This document shows, piece by piece, positions 8,148-16,922 of a stretch of 64,000 nt of DNA; position 1 is the stretch's first letter, and every line of letters begins with the position of its first letter. The notes under the pieces are model-generated. The model did no database searches. It was not told the origin of the DNA and saw only the letters and a program-made list of their open reading frames with translations. The DNA is taken from contig NZ_FPAZ01000014.1 in NCBI RefSeq assembly GCF_900116435.1, positions 81,280 through 145,279 of the forward strand, given 5' to 3'. The position numbers and the translations under genes were made by a program. Source of the stretch: Pseudoalteromonas lipolytica. Its GTDB lineage: Bacteria > Pseudomonadota > Gammaproteobacteria > Enterobacterales > Alteromonadaceae.

Positions 8148-9035
8148 ATGCTAAGAATCACCCTAGAGCAATGGCGCATGTTTCGTGCTGTTGTTGAGTT
8201 TGGTGGCTTTAATCAAGCCGCACAAAGCATTCATAAAAGCCAGTCGAGTATTCATAATGCCGTGGGCAAAATTGAATCGGCACTCAATGTAAAATTATTT
8301 ACTATTCAAGGGCGTAAAACGGTGCTCACAGAAGCCGGTGAAATGATGCTACGCCGTGCCAATTATTTACTCGATGAAGCTGCCAAAGTCGAAGCGATTG
8401 GCCAAACCCTCGGCGAAGGTATCGAAAGTAAGCTGCGCATTGCAGTTGATGCCATTTTTCCACAGCAATTACTTTATAAAGTGCTTAACGACACGTCTTC
8501 GCAATACCCACAACTGCGTATCGAATTGCATGAATCCGTGCTGATGGGTGGCAATGAATTACTTGTAAATGATCAGGTCGATATTGCCATTACAGGTTTT
8601 CCGATAGCGGCTGGCTTTCATGAAGAGTTATGCAATATTGAATTTATTGCCGTGGCGCATCCAGATCACCCTTTGCATGCGATTGACCGCGAAATAACAT
8701 TAGAAGATTTAAAATCACACCGACAAATTGTAGTGCGTGACTCTGCGAATAAACACAAACAAGATGGCGGCTGGCTAGGTGCCGATCAACGTTGGACGGT
8801 AACGCATTTACGCACCTCTATTGATATGATCAGTAATGGTCTAGGCTTTGCGTGGTTACCAAAAATAGCAATTGAAAAACAACTCGCAGCAGGGCAAATG
8901 AAAGCGCTCAATTTAACGCATAACAGTAGCCGTAGTGCTAAGTTACATTTGCTCTTCAAAGACGGTGACAAACTGGGTCCCGCAGCACGGGCATTTCTTG
9001 GCGAATTACGCTACCAAGTAATGGAAAATCTATAG
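8148..9035 (+). CDS. LysR-family transcriptional regulator
   Basis: A 295-residue regulator. The N-terminal helix-turn-helix (about residues 5-62) contains FGGFNQAAQSIHKSQSSIHNAVGKIE and GRKTVLTEAGEMML. The rest is a periplasmic-binding-protein-like effector domain starting around SKLRIAVDAIFPQQ. It lies downstream of pirin in the same direction with an AAGGAA site before the ATG. The last 6 bases overlap the 3' end of the convergent lactonase gene. Its target is probably the DoxX/pirin pair, by position only. Confidence 0.88.
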   Translation: MLRITLEQWRMFRAVVEFGGFNQAAQSIHKSQSSIHNAVGKIESALNVKLFTIQGRKTVLTEAGEMMLRRANYLLDEAAKVEAIGQTLGEGIESKLRIAVDAIFPQQLLYKVLNDTSSQYPQLRIELHESVLMGGNELLVNDQVDIAITGFPIAAGFHEELCNIEFIAVAHPDHPLHAIDREITLEDLKSHRQIVVRDSANKHKQDGGWLGADQRWTVTHLRTSIDMISNGLGFAWLPKIAIEKQLAAGQMKALNLTHNSSRSAKLHLLFKDGDKLGPAARAFLGELRYQVMENL

Positions 9036-9914
9036 TTTAAGCGGTGTTTCAGCGATGCCTTTAACACCCGGCTTTAAAATAAACACGCCCCCGCTGTGCG
9101 GGTAATCAGCAAGTACCGACTCATCCAACCCGACTGCTGCGGTAGTAATTGCCACATGCTCAAGTGCCTCTCCGACAAATGCAACACTGGTAACACGTGG
9201 TGCGGGAATACGTAAAAATTGCACTTGCTCGCCGCGTGGCGAAAAACGATAAACACCATAACCATTCCATGCTGCGACCCATAAGTGGTCGTCATTATCA
9301 ACCGTCATGCCATCTGGGTAACCCATGCTATCGGTAAAACGGATAAACGCATGCTTATTACTAAGTTCGCCCTGTGCACTTAATGAGAAGCGATAGATAG
9401 TTTGTTTTTCAGAGTCTGTTGAGTATAAAAACTGCCCGCATTTACTTACGGCCGGTCCATTACTAATGGTGTAGTGTTGGTCAACGACTTCAGGAGCCTT
9501 TCCATGACCAACGCGGTATAACTTTCCACTCGGTGCTTGTTCTTGAGAGTCCATCGAGCCAAAAAAACCAAAACCTTGCCGTGATGTTTTACCATCATTT
9601 AACCGGTTTTGCTGTGGCTCATTGTCGATTGAGTAAAGCAGTTCGCGGCTAAAGTCTTCGCTATTAAGTTTATAGATGCCCTTCGCAAACCCAGCAACAA
9701 GTTCACCTTGCTCCGTTTCCATTACCCAACAAATGGGTTCTGGCATGGCAAACTGACTTACCCGCATACTTTGGCAGTGCAAACGAAATAAACGCTGACC
9801 CAAAATATCAACCCAAAATACACAGTTGTGGGCTTTTGCAAAGTAAGCACCTTCGCCTAATTGGCATTGGCTAGAAATAATTATTTTTAAGGTGGCATCG
9901 AGCATAAATTTCAT
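9030..9914 (-). CDS. SMP-30/gluconolactonase family sugar lactonase (XylC-like)
   Basis: A 294-residue six-bladed beta-propeller hydrolase expected to open aldonolactones. Metal ligands of the family are present: Glu21 in LGEG, Asn in YTISNGPAVS and Asp in YPDGMTVDNDDHLWVA. There is no signal peptide, so it is cytoplasmic. It is the last gene of a minus-strand run GntR, SDR dehydrogenase, TauE, lactonase. Next to an XylB-like dehydrogenase, the natural substrate is L-arabinono- or D-xylonolactone. No strong ribosome-binding site is visible; an alternative start is 3 codons in (9905). Confidence 0.85.
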   Translation of the reverse strand: MKFMLDATLKIIISSQCQLGEGAYFAKAHNCVFWVDILGQRLFRLHCQSMRVSQFAMPEPICWVMETEQGELVAGFAKGIYKLNSEDFSRELLYSIDNEPQQNRLNDGKTSRQGFGFFGSMDSQEQAPSGKLYRVGHGKAPEVVDQHYTISNGPAVSKCGQFLYSTDSEKQTIYRFSLSAQGELSNKHAFIRFTDSMGYPDGMTVDNDDHLWVAAWNGYGVYRFSPRGEQVQFLRIPAPRVTSVAFVGEALEHVAITTAAVGLDESVLADYPHSGGVFILKPGVKGIAETPLKL

Positions 9915-9941
9915 TAAATAAACAGCTGAACTTTTACCATT

Positions 9942-10649
9942 CTATCTGTGTATAAAAATAAGTGCTAGGCCAGATAAGCCTGCGACCAGCAGTATGATGC
10001 TGCGAATTGCTCTTTCGTTTAAGTTGTTATTAATTACAAAAGACAGTCCCCAGCCAATTAAAATTGCTGGCAGACAAAAGAAAAACAGTTTTACATCCCC
10101 CATATCAGCAGAGCCAGTAAGCATCAGCACAATAATGCCAAATAGGTTTATGAAAACAAAGAATGCACTAAGGTTGGCCTTTATTTTATCTTTATCCTCA
10201 GCTTGATAGAGCAGCCCCATCGGTGCGCCCCCAGCGGAGGTGGTGGTTCCTAAAAACCCCGACGACATAGAAGCTAATAAACTCGTTATGGTCGATATTT
10301 TAGGTTTCATACCAATGATAGATAATGCGACGACGACTAATATACTCACTCCGAGCAGTAACTGGTACTGCTTAGCATTCACATACCACATCACTGCTGC
10401 TGCGAATATAACGCCCATTGCACCACCGACTATTGAGATCCCCGTCTGTTTCATATCGATTGACCCTCGGTGCTTTATCATTAACACCGAAGTTAAAAAG
10501 AGTGCATTCAAAATCATAGGGCCAGGCACCAGTTCAGGCATTAACCAATATAGAACTGGCACACACAGCATACCAAGACCAAAGCCAATAACACTTTGCA
10601 AGCAAGCACCAATGATCAGAATTACATACACGAGTACAAAGTCGGTCAA
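9942..10649 (-). CDS. TauE/SafE-type membrane transporter
   Basis: A 235-residue protein with seven to eight hydrophobic segments. The duplicated family motif is seen as SVIGFGLGMLCVPVLYWL in the first half and GFLGTTTSAGGAPMGLLYQ in the second. Proteins of this family export sulfite, sulfonates or other small organic anions. Its place between the sugar dehydrogenase and lactonase genes suggests a sugar-acid or other anion substrate, but this is inference. The gap to the lactonase gene is 27 bases. Confidence 0.85.
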   Translation of the reverse strand: MTDFVLVYVILIIGACLQSVIGFGLGMLCVPVLYWLMPELVPGPMILNALFLTSVLMIKHRGSIDMKQTGISIVGGAMGVIFAAAVMWYVNAKQYQLLLGVSILVVVALSIIGMKPKISTITSLLASMSSGFLGTTTSAGGAPMGLLYQAEDKDKIKANLSAFFVFINLFGIIVLMLTGSADMGDVKLFFFCLPAILIGWGLSFVINNNLNERAIRSIILLVAGLSGLALIFIHR

Positions 10650-10704
10650 ACTTTCTTACCACCTTAGAAAAATAGGGGAGATGGTAACAATACCAACCCA
10701 TATT

Positions 10705-10725
10705 TTATTATTATAGTATCATTTG
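10705..10725 (-). promoter_or_regulatory. Weak candidate GntR-type site upstream of the TauE gene
   Basis: On the minus strand this reads AATGATACTATAATAATAA, 56-76 bases before the TauE start. It shares AATGATA with the better site at 20928-20943 but lacks a clean palindrome. Kept only as a weak candidate because the TauE and lactonase genes may be transcribed separately from the dehydrogenase (130-base gap). Confidence 0.2.
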
Positions 10726-10779
10726 TTTTATTGAAAAAATTTTATCGCAAGTCAGTCATTTTGCAATGTATAAATGCAA

Positions 10780-11559
10780 TTAAGTCCAACCTGCGTCTAC
10801 GATTAATGATTGTGCTGTCATCATCCGACTATCATCAGCAGCCAGAAATAATGCTGCATTAACAATGTGGTCGGGTTGTATTGTTTCGTTTATACACTGG
10901 CTTAAACGAACGTCTTCAACCATCTCTGGGGTTAACCAATGAGTAATTTGACGCTCTGTCATTACCCATCCAGGAACCAAGGTATTAACCCGAATATTGT
11001 CTTTGCCATACGAGGCTGCTAAAGAACGCGTCAGGCCTTCAATACCCGCTTTAGCAGTGGTGTAAGCAGGCATTCCTGTTTGCTTAATGCGCCAACTTAC
11101 CGACCCCATATTGATAATACTTCCCCCACCTAAACGCTGCATATGCGCCACAACAGCCTGTGAAGAAAAGAAACAAGGGCGTAAGTTAACAGCAAACTTG
11201 TCTTCCCAATATTTTACATCCATGTTTTCTGCTGCATGGCGTGTGTCATCGGCTGCATTATTAATTAATACCCCAATATCGCCCTGTTGCTGACGGGTTT
11301 GCTCTATAGCGGCTTGCAATGCCTCAACATCACGAATATCACAATAGATAAACTGCGGATCAAACTCATATTTACCCGCAAGCTTTGCGCACAAAGCCTC
11401 GCTTTGCTGCTTTGCAATATCAACAAAGGTGACTTTTGCGCCTTGCTCACAGAAGCGCGTTACCATTACTTCACCAATTCCCGTCGCTCCGCCTGTAATA
11501 AATACACTTTTTCCGGCAAGGCTGGCGTAAACTGTTTTAAGCTCATTTGAATTTGGCAT
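10780..11559 (-). CDS. SDR sugar 1-dehydrogenase (XylB-like, D-xylose/L-arabinose)
   Basis: A 259-residue short-chain dehydrogenase. Nucleotide-binding TGGATGIG spans residues 22-29, NNA lies at 100-102, and the catalytic triad is Ser153, Tyr166 and Lys170 (YTTAK). The motifs INNAADDTRH, GSVSWRIK, YTTAKAGIEGLTR and the C-terminal DAGWT closely resemble Caulobacter D-xylose 1-dehydrogenase. It would oxidise a pentose to its lactone with NAD(P)+. The regulator gene lies 47 bases upstream on the same strand. The exact sugar is not decidable from sequence; L-arabinose fits the locus. Confidence 0.82.
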   Translation of the reverse strand: MPNSNELKTVYASLAGKSVFITGGATGIGEVMVTRFCEQGAKVTFVDIAKQQSEALCAKLAGKYEFDPQFIYCDIRDVEALQAAIEQTRQQQGDIGVLINNAADDTRHAAENMDVKYWEDKFAVNLRPCFFSSQAVVAHMQRLGGGSIINMGSVSWRIKQTGMPAYTTAKAGIEGLTRSLAASYGKDNIRVNTLVPGWVMTERQITHWLTPEMVEDVRLSQCINETIQPDHIVNAALFLAADDSRMMTAQSLIVDAGWT

Positions 11560-11606
11560 GATAACCTTTTGTTTTTTACAGTATTTACAACGTTGAGTAG
11601 CGAAAC

Positions 11607-12332
11607 TTATTGAGCTGCAGCTTCTTTGTCTGCAATTTCTTTTTCGATAAACGCCATCGCTTCATCAATCATGTACGTCATCATATTTTTCGCACGCTCA
11701 GGGTCACCACTGACAATCGCGTTATACACTTTAAAGTGCTCTTCAGCGATGGCTTGTTTATTACCTTTAGCGGGTGTTGTGTGCTGAATACTGACATGCA
11801 ATGCAGTACGAATAAAGTCACGTAATTGATAGAAAAAACGGTTACCACTGGCGTGCAAAATTGCCGTGTGGAACGCAAGGTCTGGCTCGTGCATTACGCC
11901 TTCAGGTTCATCGGCAGCCGCTTGCATTTTATCGAGCGCCATTTTAATTTCAGCAATCGCAGCTTGGTCACCTTTTCGTGCTGCCAACGCCGCTGCTTGT
12001 GGCTCAATAGCTAAGCGTACTTGCAAGAACTCTTTCAGTACGTAAAGTGACGGACTGCTCTCAAGTAACCATTTTAATACGCTGGTGTCGTATAAGTTCC
12101 AGTTATCCGCCGGTTCAACACGGATCCCTTGTCGTGGACGAGAAGAAATTAATCCCTTTGCAGCCAACATTTTAACTGCTTCACGAACAGCTGTGCGGCT
12201 TATACCATACACTTCGCACAACTGTGCTTCGGTTGGTAACCCCGTCTCAGTATTATAATCACCAACAATAATTGCTTTACCAAGTTCATTGGTAACTTGT
12301 TGTGATAAGTTCAAATTCTCTAAACGCGCCAT
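11607..12332 (-). CDS. GntR-family (FadR/FCD) transcriptional regulator, probable arabinose regulator
   Basis: A 241-residue regulator. The winged helix spans about residues 8-75: GLPTEAQLCEVYGISRTAVREAVKMLAAKGLISSRPRQGIRV. The C-terminal FCD ligand-binding domain (about 95-225) keeps metal-binding residues in EPDLAFHTAIL and in EEHFKVYNAIV. It is divergent from the SSS symporter gene and leads the dehydrogenase gene. A copy of the locus-wide TTGTATTATA-like motif lies 24-36 bases before its own start, suggesting autoregulation. An AGGAA site supports the start. Control of the arabinose genes is an inference. Confidence 0.85.
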   Translation of the reverse strand: MARLENLNLSQQVTNELGKAIIVGDYNTETGLPTEAQLCEVYGISRTAVREAVKMLAAKGLISSRPRQGIRVEPADNWNLYDTSVLKWLLESSPSLYVLKEFLQVRLAIEPQAAALAARKGDQAAIAEIKMALDKMQAAADEPEGVMHEPDLAFHTAILHASGNRFFYQLRDFIRTALHVSIQHTTPAKGNKQAIAEEHFKVYNAIVSGDPERAKNMMTYMIDEAMAFIEKEIADKEAAAQ

Positions 12333-12355
12333 GTGTGTTCCTCTAAAGATCTAGG

Positions 12356-12368
12356 TAATATAATACAT
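12356..12368 (-). promoter_or_regulatory. Candidate GntR operator at its own gene
   Basis: The minus strand reads ATGTATTATATTA, matching the shared GTATKATNATAC pattern at GTATTATATTAC. It lies in the divergent GntR/symporter gap. A second AT-rich half match (TTATAATATAATATTT, 12522-12537) lies closer to the symporter start. Confidence 0.4.
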
Positions 12369-12590
12369 CTATAAAGCTATTCCGTCATCCTGCAAATAGT
12401 TGATTAAAATCAATAACAAAACATTAAAAAGACAGAACCTCTTATTATAACCGCGCGTAGTCGTCACTTTTTTATATATCCAGTGTCACCTTATTTTAAC
12501 AAATCACTTTCACTCACCTAATTTATAATATAATATTTTTAACCGACAATTAAAAACAACATTCTCTTTCATAATTAGGTGGAACACACA

Positions 12591-14219
12591 ATGGTCGAAC
12601 TAAGTACCTTAGACTGGGCAGTGCTGGCAGGATTTTTTGTCCTGTTATTAGGCGTTGTCGTCATGTCTATGCGACAAAAAGAAGAAGACACCGCTGACTA
12701 CTTTTTGGCGGGTCGTAATGCAAGCTGGTTAGTAATTGGTGCCTCTATTTTCGCATCAAACATCGGCTCAGAACATTTAGTCGGATTATCTGGTTCTGGC
12801 GCTCAATCAGGTATGGCACTCGCCCATTGGGAAATGCAGTCGTGGATTATTCTATTACTCGGTTGGATTTTTGTGCCTTTCTATTGGAGTAGCAAGGTCT
12901 ACACCATGCCTGAGTTTCTAGAACGTCGCTTTAATTCTAAGTCGCGAACTTTCTTATCTGTTATCTCATTAATCAGCTACGTATTAACAAAAGTCGCCGT
13001 GACCGTGTATGCCGGTGGTATCGCCTTTAAAACCATTTTAGGAATTGAGAGTATTTGGGGTATCGATTTCTTTTGGATTTCTGCCATTGGTTTAGTGGTG
13101 ATCACCGGGATTTATACTGTTCTAGGGGGCATGAAAGCCATTATGTGGACCTCGGTGCTGCAAACGCCAGTGTTGATCATTGGTTCACTGGTCATTTTAG
13201 TTGTTGGTCTTGATAAAGTCGGCGGCTGGGCAGAAGTTGAACGCTTAAATGACGTTAATATGCACCTTATTCGCAGCGCATCAGACACTGAATTCCCTTG
13301 GCCTGGGATTATCTTTGGCTCGTTTATTATCGGTTTTTGGTATTGGTGTACCGATCAGTATATTGTGCAACGCGTACTCTCTGCGAAAGGGATTAAAGAA
13401 GCACGTCGCGGGACGATGTTTGCGGGTTATTTAAAACTCCTCCCTGTGTTTATTTTCTTAGTGCCGGGCATGATTGCTTACGCTCTGAATGCAAAAGGAA
13501 TTATTAGTTACGAAAGCGCTGACCAAGCATTTCCTACGTTAGTCGCTGAGCTGTTACCTGCGGGTGTGAAAGGAATTGTGATTGGTGGCTTAGTCGCAGC
13601 ACTGATGAGCTCGCTCGCTTCGCTATTCAATTCATCAGCCACTTTATTTACGATCGACTTTTATAAAAAGTTTAAGCCAGAATCAAGCGAAAAACACCTT
13701 CTAAAAGTAGGCAGAATGGCCACTATCGTTATCGTTGTACTCGGGCTGTTGTGGATACCCGTAATGAGCTTAATTGCCGATGTACTTTATGAATATCTAC
13801 AGAGTGTTCAATCATTAATTGCACCAGGCATCGCGGCTGTATTCTTACTCGGTTTATGTAGTAAGCGCATAACGCCAACAGCGGGGTTTGTTGGTCTTGT
13901 GTCTGGTTTCGTACTGGGTATGATCCGCTTAGTATTATTACCCTTTAAAGATGATTTAACGGGTTCATGGTTTGCATGGATAACGACAATGAACTGGTTG
14001 TACTACTGTATCCTGCTGTTTGTTGTGGTTGTCGTTATTATGATTGTGGTGAGTATCTTCACTAAACAAGCAGATGAAGAGCAATTAAAAGGCCTTACTT
14101 TCTCAAGCCTAGACAAAGCAACACTCAAAGAGGTCGCCGAGGGTTTAGATAAGTGGGATTACATCCATACAGCGGGCATTTTAGGCATAACTGCCTTTAT
14201 ATATTACCGCTTTTGGTAA
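12591..14219 (+). CDS. Sodium:solute symporter (SSS/SGLT family), probable sugar transporter
   Basis: A 542-residue inner-membrane transporter with about 13-14 membrane helices. SSS signatures include DYFLAGRNASWLVIGASIFASNIGSEHLVGLSGSGA near the N-terminus and GGLVAALMSSLASLFNSSATLFTIDFYKK around residues 335-365. The latter matches the sodium-site region of SGLT-type sugar carriers. The start at 12591 follows TTAGGTGG; an in-frame GTG at 12579 is part of that site. It is divergent from the GntR gene, so arabinose or an arabino-oligomer is the likely substrate. Confidence 0.88.
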   Translation: MVELSTLDWAVLAGFFVLLLGVVVMSMRQKEEDTADYFLAGRNASWLVIGASIFASNIGSEHLVGLSGSGAQSGMALAHWEMQSWIILLLGWIFVPFYWSSKVYTMPEFLERRFNSKSRTFLSVISLISYVLTKVAVTVYAGGIAFKTILGIESIWGIDFFWISAIGLVVITGIYTVLGGMKAIMWTSVLQTPVLIIGSLVILVVGLDKVGGWAEVERLNDVNMHLIRSASDTEFPWPGIIFGSFIIGFWYWCTDQYIVQRVLSAKGIKEARRGTMFAGYLKLLPVFIFLVPGMIAYALNAKGIISYESADQAFPTLVAELLPAGVKGIVIGGLVAALMSSLASLFNSSATLFTIDFYKKFKPESSEKHLLKVGRMATIVIVVLGLLWIPVMSLIADVLYEYLQSVQSLIAPGIAAVFLLGLCSKRITPTAGFVGLVSGFVLGMIRLVLLPFKDDLTGSWFAWITTMNWLYYCILLFVVVVVIMIVVSIFTKQADEEQLKGLTFSSLDKATLKEVAEGLDKWDYIHTAGILGITAFIYYRFW

Positions 14220-14241
14220 ACATTTCGTTCCCAAAGTTGTA

Positions 14242-14267
14242 GGGCGCCAATTGGCGCCCTTTTTTTA
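14242..14267 (+). terminator. Terminator of the SSS symporter gene
   Basis: GGGCGCC-AATT-GGCGCCC is a perfect 18-base palindrome followed by eight T, 22 bases after the stop codon. Confidence 0.92.
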
Positions 14268-14275
14268 AAAATTTT

Positions 14276-15304
14276 TTAATCAGCTAGCTGTGGTGAAAAC
14301 ACAGGAAACCCATCTTTATCCCATGTAATAATGCGTGCTCGCGCATGGCGATTTGGATCCGTCAATGGCGTGCCTTTTAGCTCTTTATAATCGCGGCTAT
14401 GGTAAATTAGCAAATCGGTCACGCCATCTTCCGCTTTTACAAAGCTGTTATGACCCGGACCAAAGCGACCAACTTCAGCGTGGGTAGTAAAAACAGGCTC
14501 TGGCTTTTTATGCCAACTTTTAGGGTCAAGTAAATCATCATTTACATTTGCCCATAGCAAGCCCATCGCATAACGATGATCAGTGGCACTGGCCGAGTAG
14601 GTCACAAAAATTTTATCTCCACGCGTTATTACAGCAGCCCCTTCATTCACTTTATAGCCTTGTACTTCCCACTCAAGGGTCGGCTCAGTAATCGCGATAA
14701 CAGGCTCTTTAATTGACGTTGGCGAGTCCATTTCTGCTAACCACAAGGCCGAGTTGTATGTGGCAGGCTGGTTTTGCTGTGCCCAAATCATGTAGCGTTT
14801 GCCTTTATGAGTAAAACTGGTCGCATCAAGAGAGAAGCTATCTAGGTGACTCATAACCTGCCCCATTTCTTGCCAGTCGCCTTGCATAGGATCAACGTGG
14901 TCATTTTTAAGTGCATACATACGAATACTAAAAGGCTTTTCAATGTCACCGGCCGCAAAGTAAATGTACCAACTGCCATCAATGTGGTGCAGCTCAGGCG
15001 CCCAAATGTTAATACTCATAGGGCCTTTATCATGCTTTTGCCAAATAACTTTTGGCTCGGCTAGTTTTAAGTCATTTAAGCGACATGCTTGGCGTAGTTC
15101 AATTTCATCAAACATCGGTGAACTACCAATAAAGGTATAACATCCGGTTTTTTCATCACGCACTAACCAAGGATCGGCACGCTTAAGTACAATAGGGTTA
15201 TCAATTGGCGCGACGGTCTTGCTACTATTAGCATCAGCAAAGGCTGGCACTGACGAAGCGCTTAACACGGTAAGTAACGTAAGCCGCGATAATTTTTTGA
15301 GCAT
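14276..15304 (-). CDS. GH43 family exo-type alpha-L-arabinofuranosidase / arabinanase
   Basis: A 342-residue secreted five-bladed propeller glycosidase; the signal peptide ends near VPAFADA. GH43 catalytic residues are visible: the base Asp in KRADPWLVRD, the pKa-modulating Asp in FSLDATSF and the acid Glu in KVNEGAAVI. The sequence style (IYFAAGD, VGRFGPGHNSF, LLIYHSRDY) fits the GH43 branch of exo-acting 1,5-alpha-L-arabinofuranosidases. It is divergent from another GH43 gene across about 100 bases that hold an operator-like motif. Confidence 0.85.
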   Translation of the reverse strand: MLKKLSRLTLLTVLSASSVPAFADANSSKTVAPIDNPIVLKRADPWLVRDEKTGCYTFIGSSPMFDEIELRQACRLNDLKLAEPKVIWQKHDKGPMSINIWAPELHHIDGSWYIYFAAGDIEKPFSIRMYALKNDHVDPMQGDWQEMGQVMSHLDSFSLDATSFTHKGKRYMIWAQQNQPATYNSALWLAEMDSPTSIKEPVIAITEPTLEWEVQGYKVNEGAAVITRGDKIFVTYSASATDHRYAMGLLWANVNDDLLDPKSWHKKPEPVFTTHAEVGRFGPGHNSFVKAEDGVTDLLIYHSRDYKELKGTPLTDPNRHARARIITWDKDGFPVFSPQLAD

Positions 15305-15342
15305 AATGTGTCCTGTATTTCGCTTTTATTTTATTGTTAATA

Positions 15343-15359
15343 TTGTATTACATATTATA
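15343..15359 (+). promoter_or_regulatory. Candidate GntR operator between two divergent GH43 genes
   Basis: TTGTATTACATATTATA matches the shared TTGTATKATNATA motif. It is 39-55 bases from the leftward start and 50-66 bases from the preferred rightward start (15409), so one site could serve both. Confidence 0.5.
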
Positions 15360-15408
15360 TAGTAGACGAATGAACACAAAAGTTAAAACAACAAAAAGGT
15401 ATTCGATC

Positions 15409-16413
15409 ATGAGACCCGCACACCAAGTGACACGAGCAATGAAGTGGCTTTCAACTGGACTACTTATCTCAGCAGCTGCAGTGTCTGCAAAACAGGTAGA
15501 AGTACACGATCCAGTTATGGCCAAAGAAGGCGACACGTATTATGTATTTAGTACAGGCCCTGGCATTACCTATTATGAATCAAAAGATTTAACTAACTGG
15601 AAACTCACTGGCCGCGTCTTTAAAGACGAGCCTAGCTGGGCAAAACGCGTGTCACCTAATTTCGGTGGCCATCTGTGGGCACCGGATGTGTACGAGAAAA
15701 ATGGCAAGTTTTACCTATATTACTCTGTTTCTGCATTTGGTAAAAACACCTCAGCAATTGGTGTAACGGTAAACGACACTCTTGACCCATCATCACCTGA
15801 CTACAAGTGGATTGATTACGGTATTGTGGTTGAGTCAGTGCCTGAGCGTGATGATTGGAACGCTATCGACCCAGCTATTATCGAAGATGACAATGGCACA
15901 CCTTGGATGAGCTTTGGTTCGTTTTGGGGTGGTTTAAAATTAGTGCAACTAGATGATGACATGGTGCGCTTAGCACAGCCTGAAAAGTGGCATCACATTG
16001 CCAGCCGTCCAAACACGGAGCATGGCCCAATTGAAGCGCCTTATATCTTTAAAAAGAATGGCTATTACTATCTGTTTGTGTCATTTGATAAATGCTGTCA
16101 AGGTATTGAGAGTACTTACAATGTTCGCGTTGGTCGCAGTAAAAACGTTGAAGGTCCTTATTTAGATCAGCAAGGTCGCTCTCTGGTTGATGGCGGTGGT
16201 AGCTTAGTGATTGAAGGTAACAAAGAGTGGGCAGCCCTTGGTCACAATGCCGCTTACACGTTTGATGGTAAAGACTACCTCGTGTTGCACGCCTATGAAA
16301 CAGCCGATAACGGCGTACAAAAGCTACGAATTTTACCGATGAGCTGGAAAAACGATTGGCCGGTTGTAAACCCAGCCGACCTAAACAAGCTTAAAACCAC
16401 ACTTATAAAGTAA
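15409..16413 (+). CDS. GH43 arabinan endo-1,5-alpha-L-arabinosidase
   Basis: A 334-residue secreted enzyme that cleaves the alpha-1,5-arabinan backbone. The signal peptide MRPAHQV...AAAVSA precedes EVHDPVMAKEGDTYYVFSTG. Catalytic residues are the Asp in VHDPV, the Asp in NAIDPAI and the Glu in GPIEAPYIF; DPAIIEDDNGTPWMSFGSFWGG and LGHNAAYTF are endo-arabinanase motifs. The ATG at 15409 has AAAAAGGT at a good distance. Upstream in-frame starts (15334 and 15370) lack such a site and would overlap the operator-like motif. Confidence 0.88.
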   Translation: MRPAHQVTRAMKWLSTGLLISAAAVSAKQVEVHDPVMAKEGDTYYVFSTGPGITYYESKDLTNWKLTGRVFKDEPSWAKRVSPNFGGHLWAPDVYEKNGKFYLYYSVSAFGKNTSAIGVTVNDTLDPSSPDYKWIDYGIVVESVPERDDWNAIDPAIIEDDNGTPWMSFGSFWGGLKLVQLDDDMVRLAQPEKWHHIASRPNTEHGPIEAPYIFKKNGYYYLFVSFDKCCQGIESTYNVRVGRSKNVEGPYLDQQGRSLVDGGGSLVIEGNKEWAALGHNAAYTFDGKDYLVLHAYETADNGVQKLRILPMSWKNDWPVVNPADLNKLKTTLIK

Positions 16414-16425
16414 TTATTCAAACAC

Positions 16426-16455
16426 AAAAAACCTGCAATTTTGCAGGTTTTTTAT
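16426..16455. terminator. Bidirectional terminator after the endo-arabinanase
   Basis: AAAAACCTGCAA and TTGCAGGTTTTTT flank a short TTT loop. A-rich on the left and T-rich on the right, it can act for both the rightward GH43 gene and the leftward GPH/GH127/FKBP operon. Confidence 0.88.
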
Positions 16456-16495
16456 TTACTCAAGTGATCTATTTTGAGATTTAAAGTTGGTATTA

Positions 16496-16912
16496 TTAAT
16501 TAAAATCAAGCAGGGTGATATCAACTCGCATCGGGCTTTGGCAATCCTGTTCATGCTTTGTAGCAATAAATGTACTGTACACATCTCGCGCAAGATGAGG
16601 GGGTATTAATACTTCAAAACGACTGCCTTTACTCATCAGTTGCAATGCTTCTTGCAAGCCCACAATCGCCTCGGCAATTTCATACTCAACAGGTACACCC
16701 TCTGCACGGGTGTCAAATAACACCCGACCGTTATTAAGTACTACACGTTGATGCACAGTGACTGTTGCATCCCAGTGGGGCTTATCACCTGCTCCCTGCT
16801 CAATAACACGATAACCAAGGCCCGTAGGAGTTTGGTAAACGCTTTGCTGCTCTTTTAAGCATGACGAAAATACCGGCTTCACCGCTTTATCAAACACATT
16901 ATTGCTTAACAT
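16496..16912 (-). CDS. FKBP-type peptidyl-prolyl isomerase-like protein
   Basis: A 138-residue protein with an FKBP fold: GLGYRVIEQGAGDKP, a VTVHQRVVLNNGRVLFDT strand region, and GLQEALQLMSKGSRFEVLIPPHLA, which matches the family's G-x-x-E-x-L-x-x-M-x-x-G-x-x-x-x-x-x-I-P-P. No signal peptide is visible, so it is probably cytoplasmic. It lies 10 bases after the GH127 gene on the same strand and ends the operon. Some aromatic active-site positions of FKBP are replaced, so activity may be weak; a chaperone role for the secreted glycosidase is only a guess. Confidence 0.75.
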   Translation of the reverse strand: MLSNNVFDKAVKPVFSSCLKEQQSVYQTPTGLGYRVIEQGAGDKPHWDATVTVHQRVVLNNGRVLFDTRAEGVPVEYEIAEAIVGLQEALQLMSKGSRFEVLIPPHLARDVYSTFIATKHEQDCQSPMRVDITLLDFN

Positions 16913-16922
16913 AGCTCACTCT

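Noticed and set aside
10240..10716. Plus-strand frame of 158 codons opposite the TauE gene
   Set aside because: Mirror of a membrane-protein coding region, rich in Ile/Thr/Pro as expected for such antisense frames.
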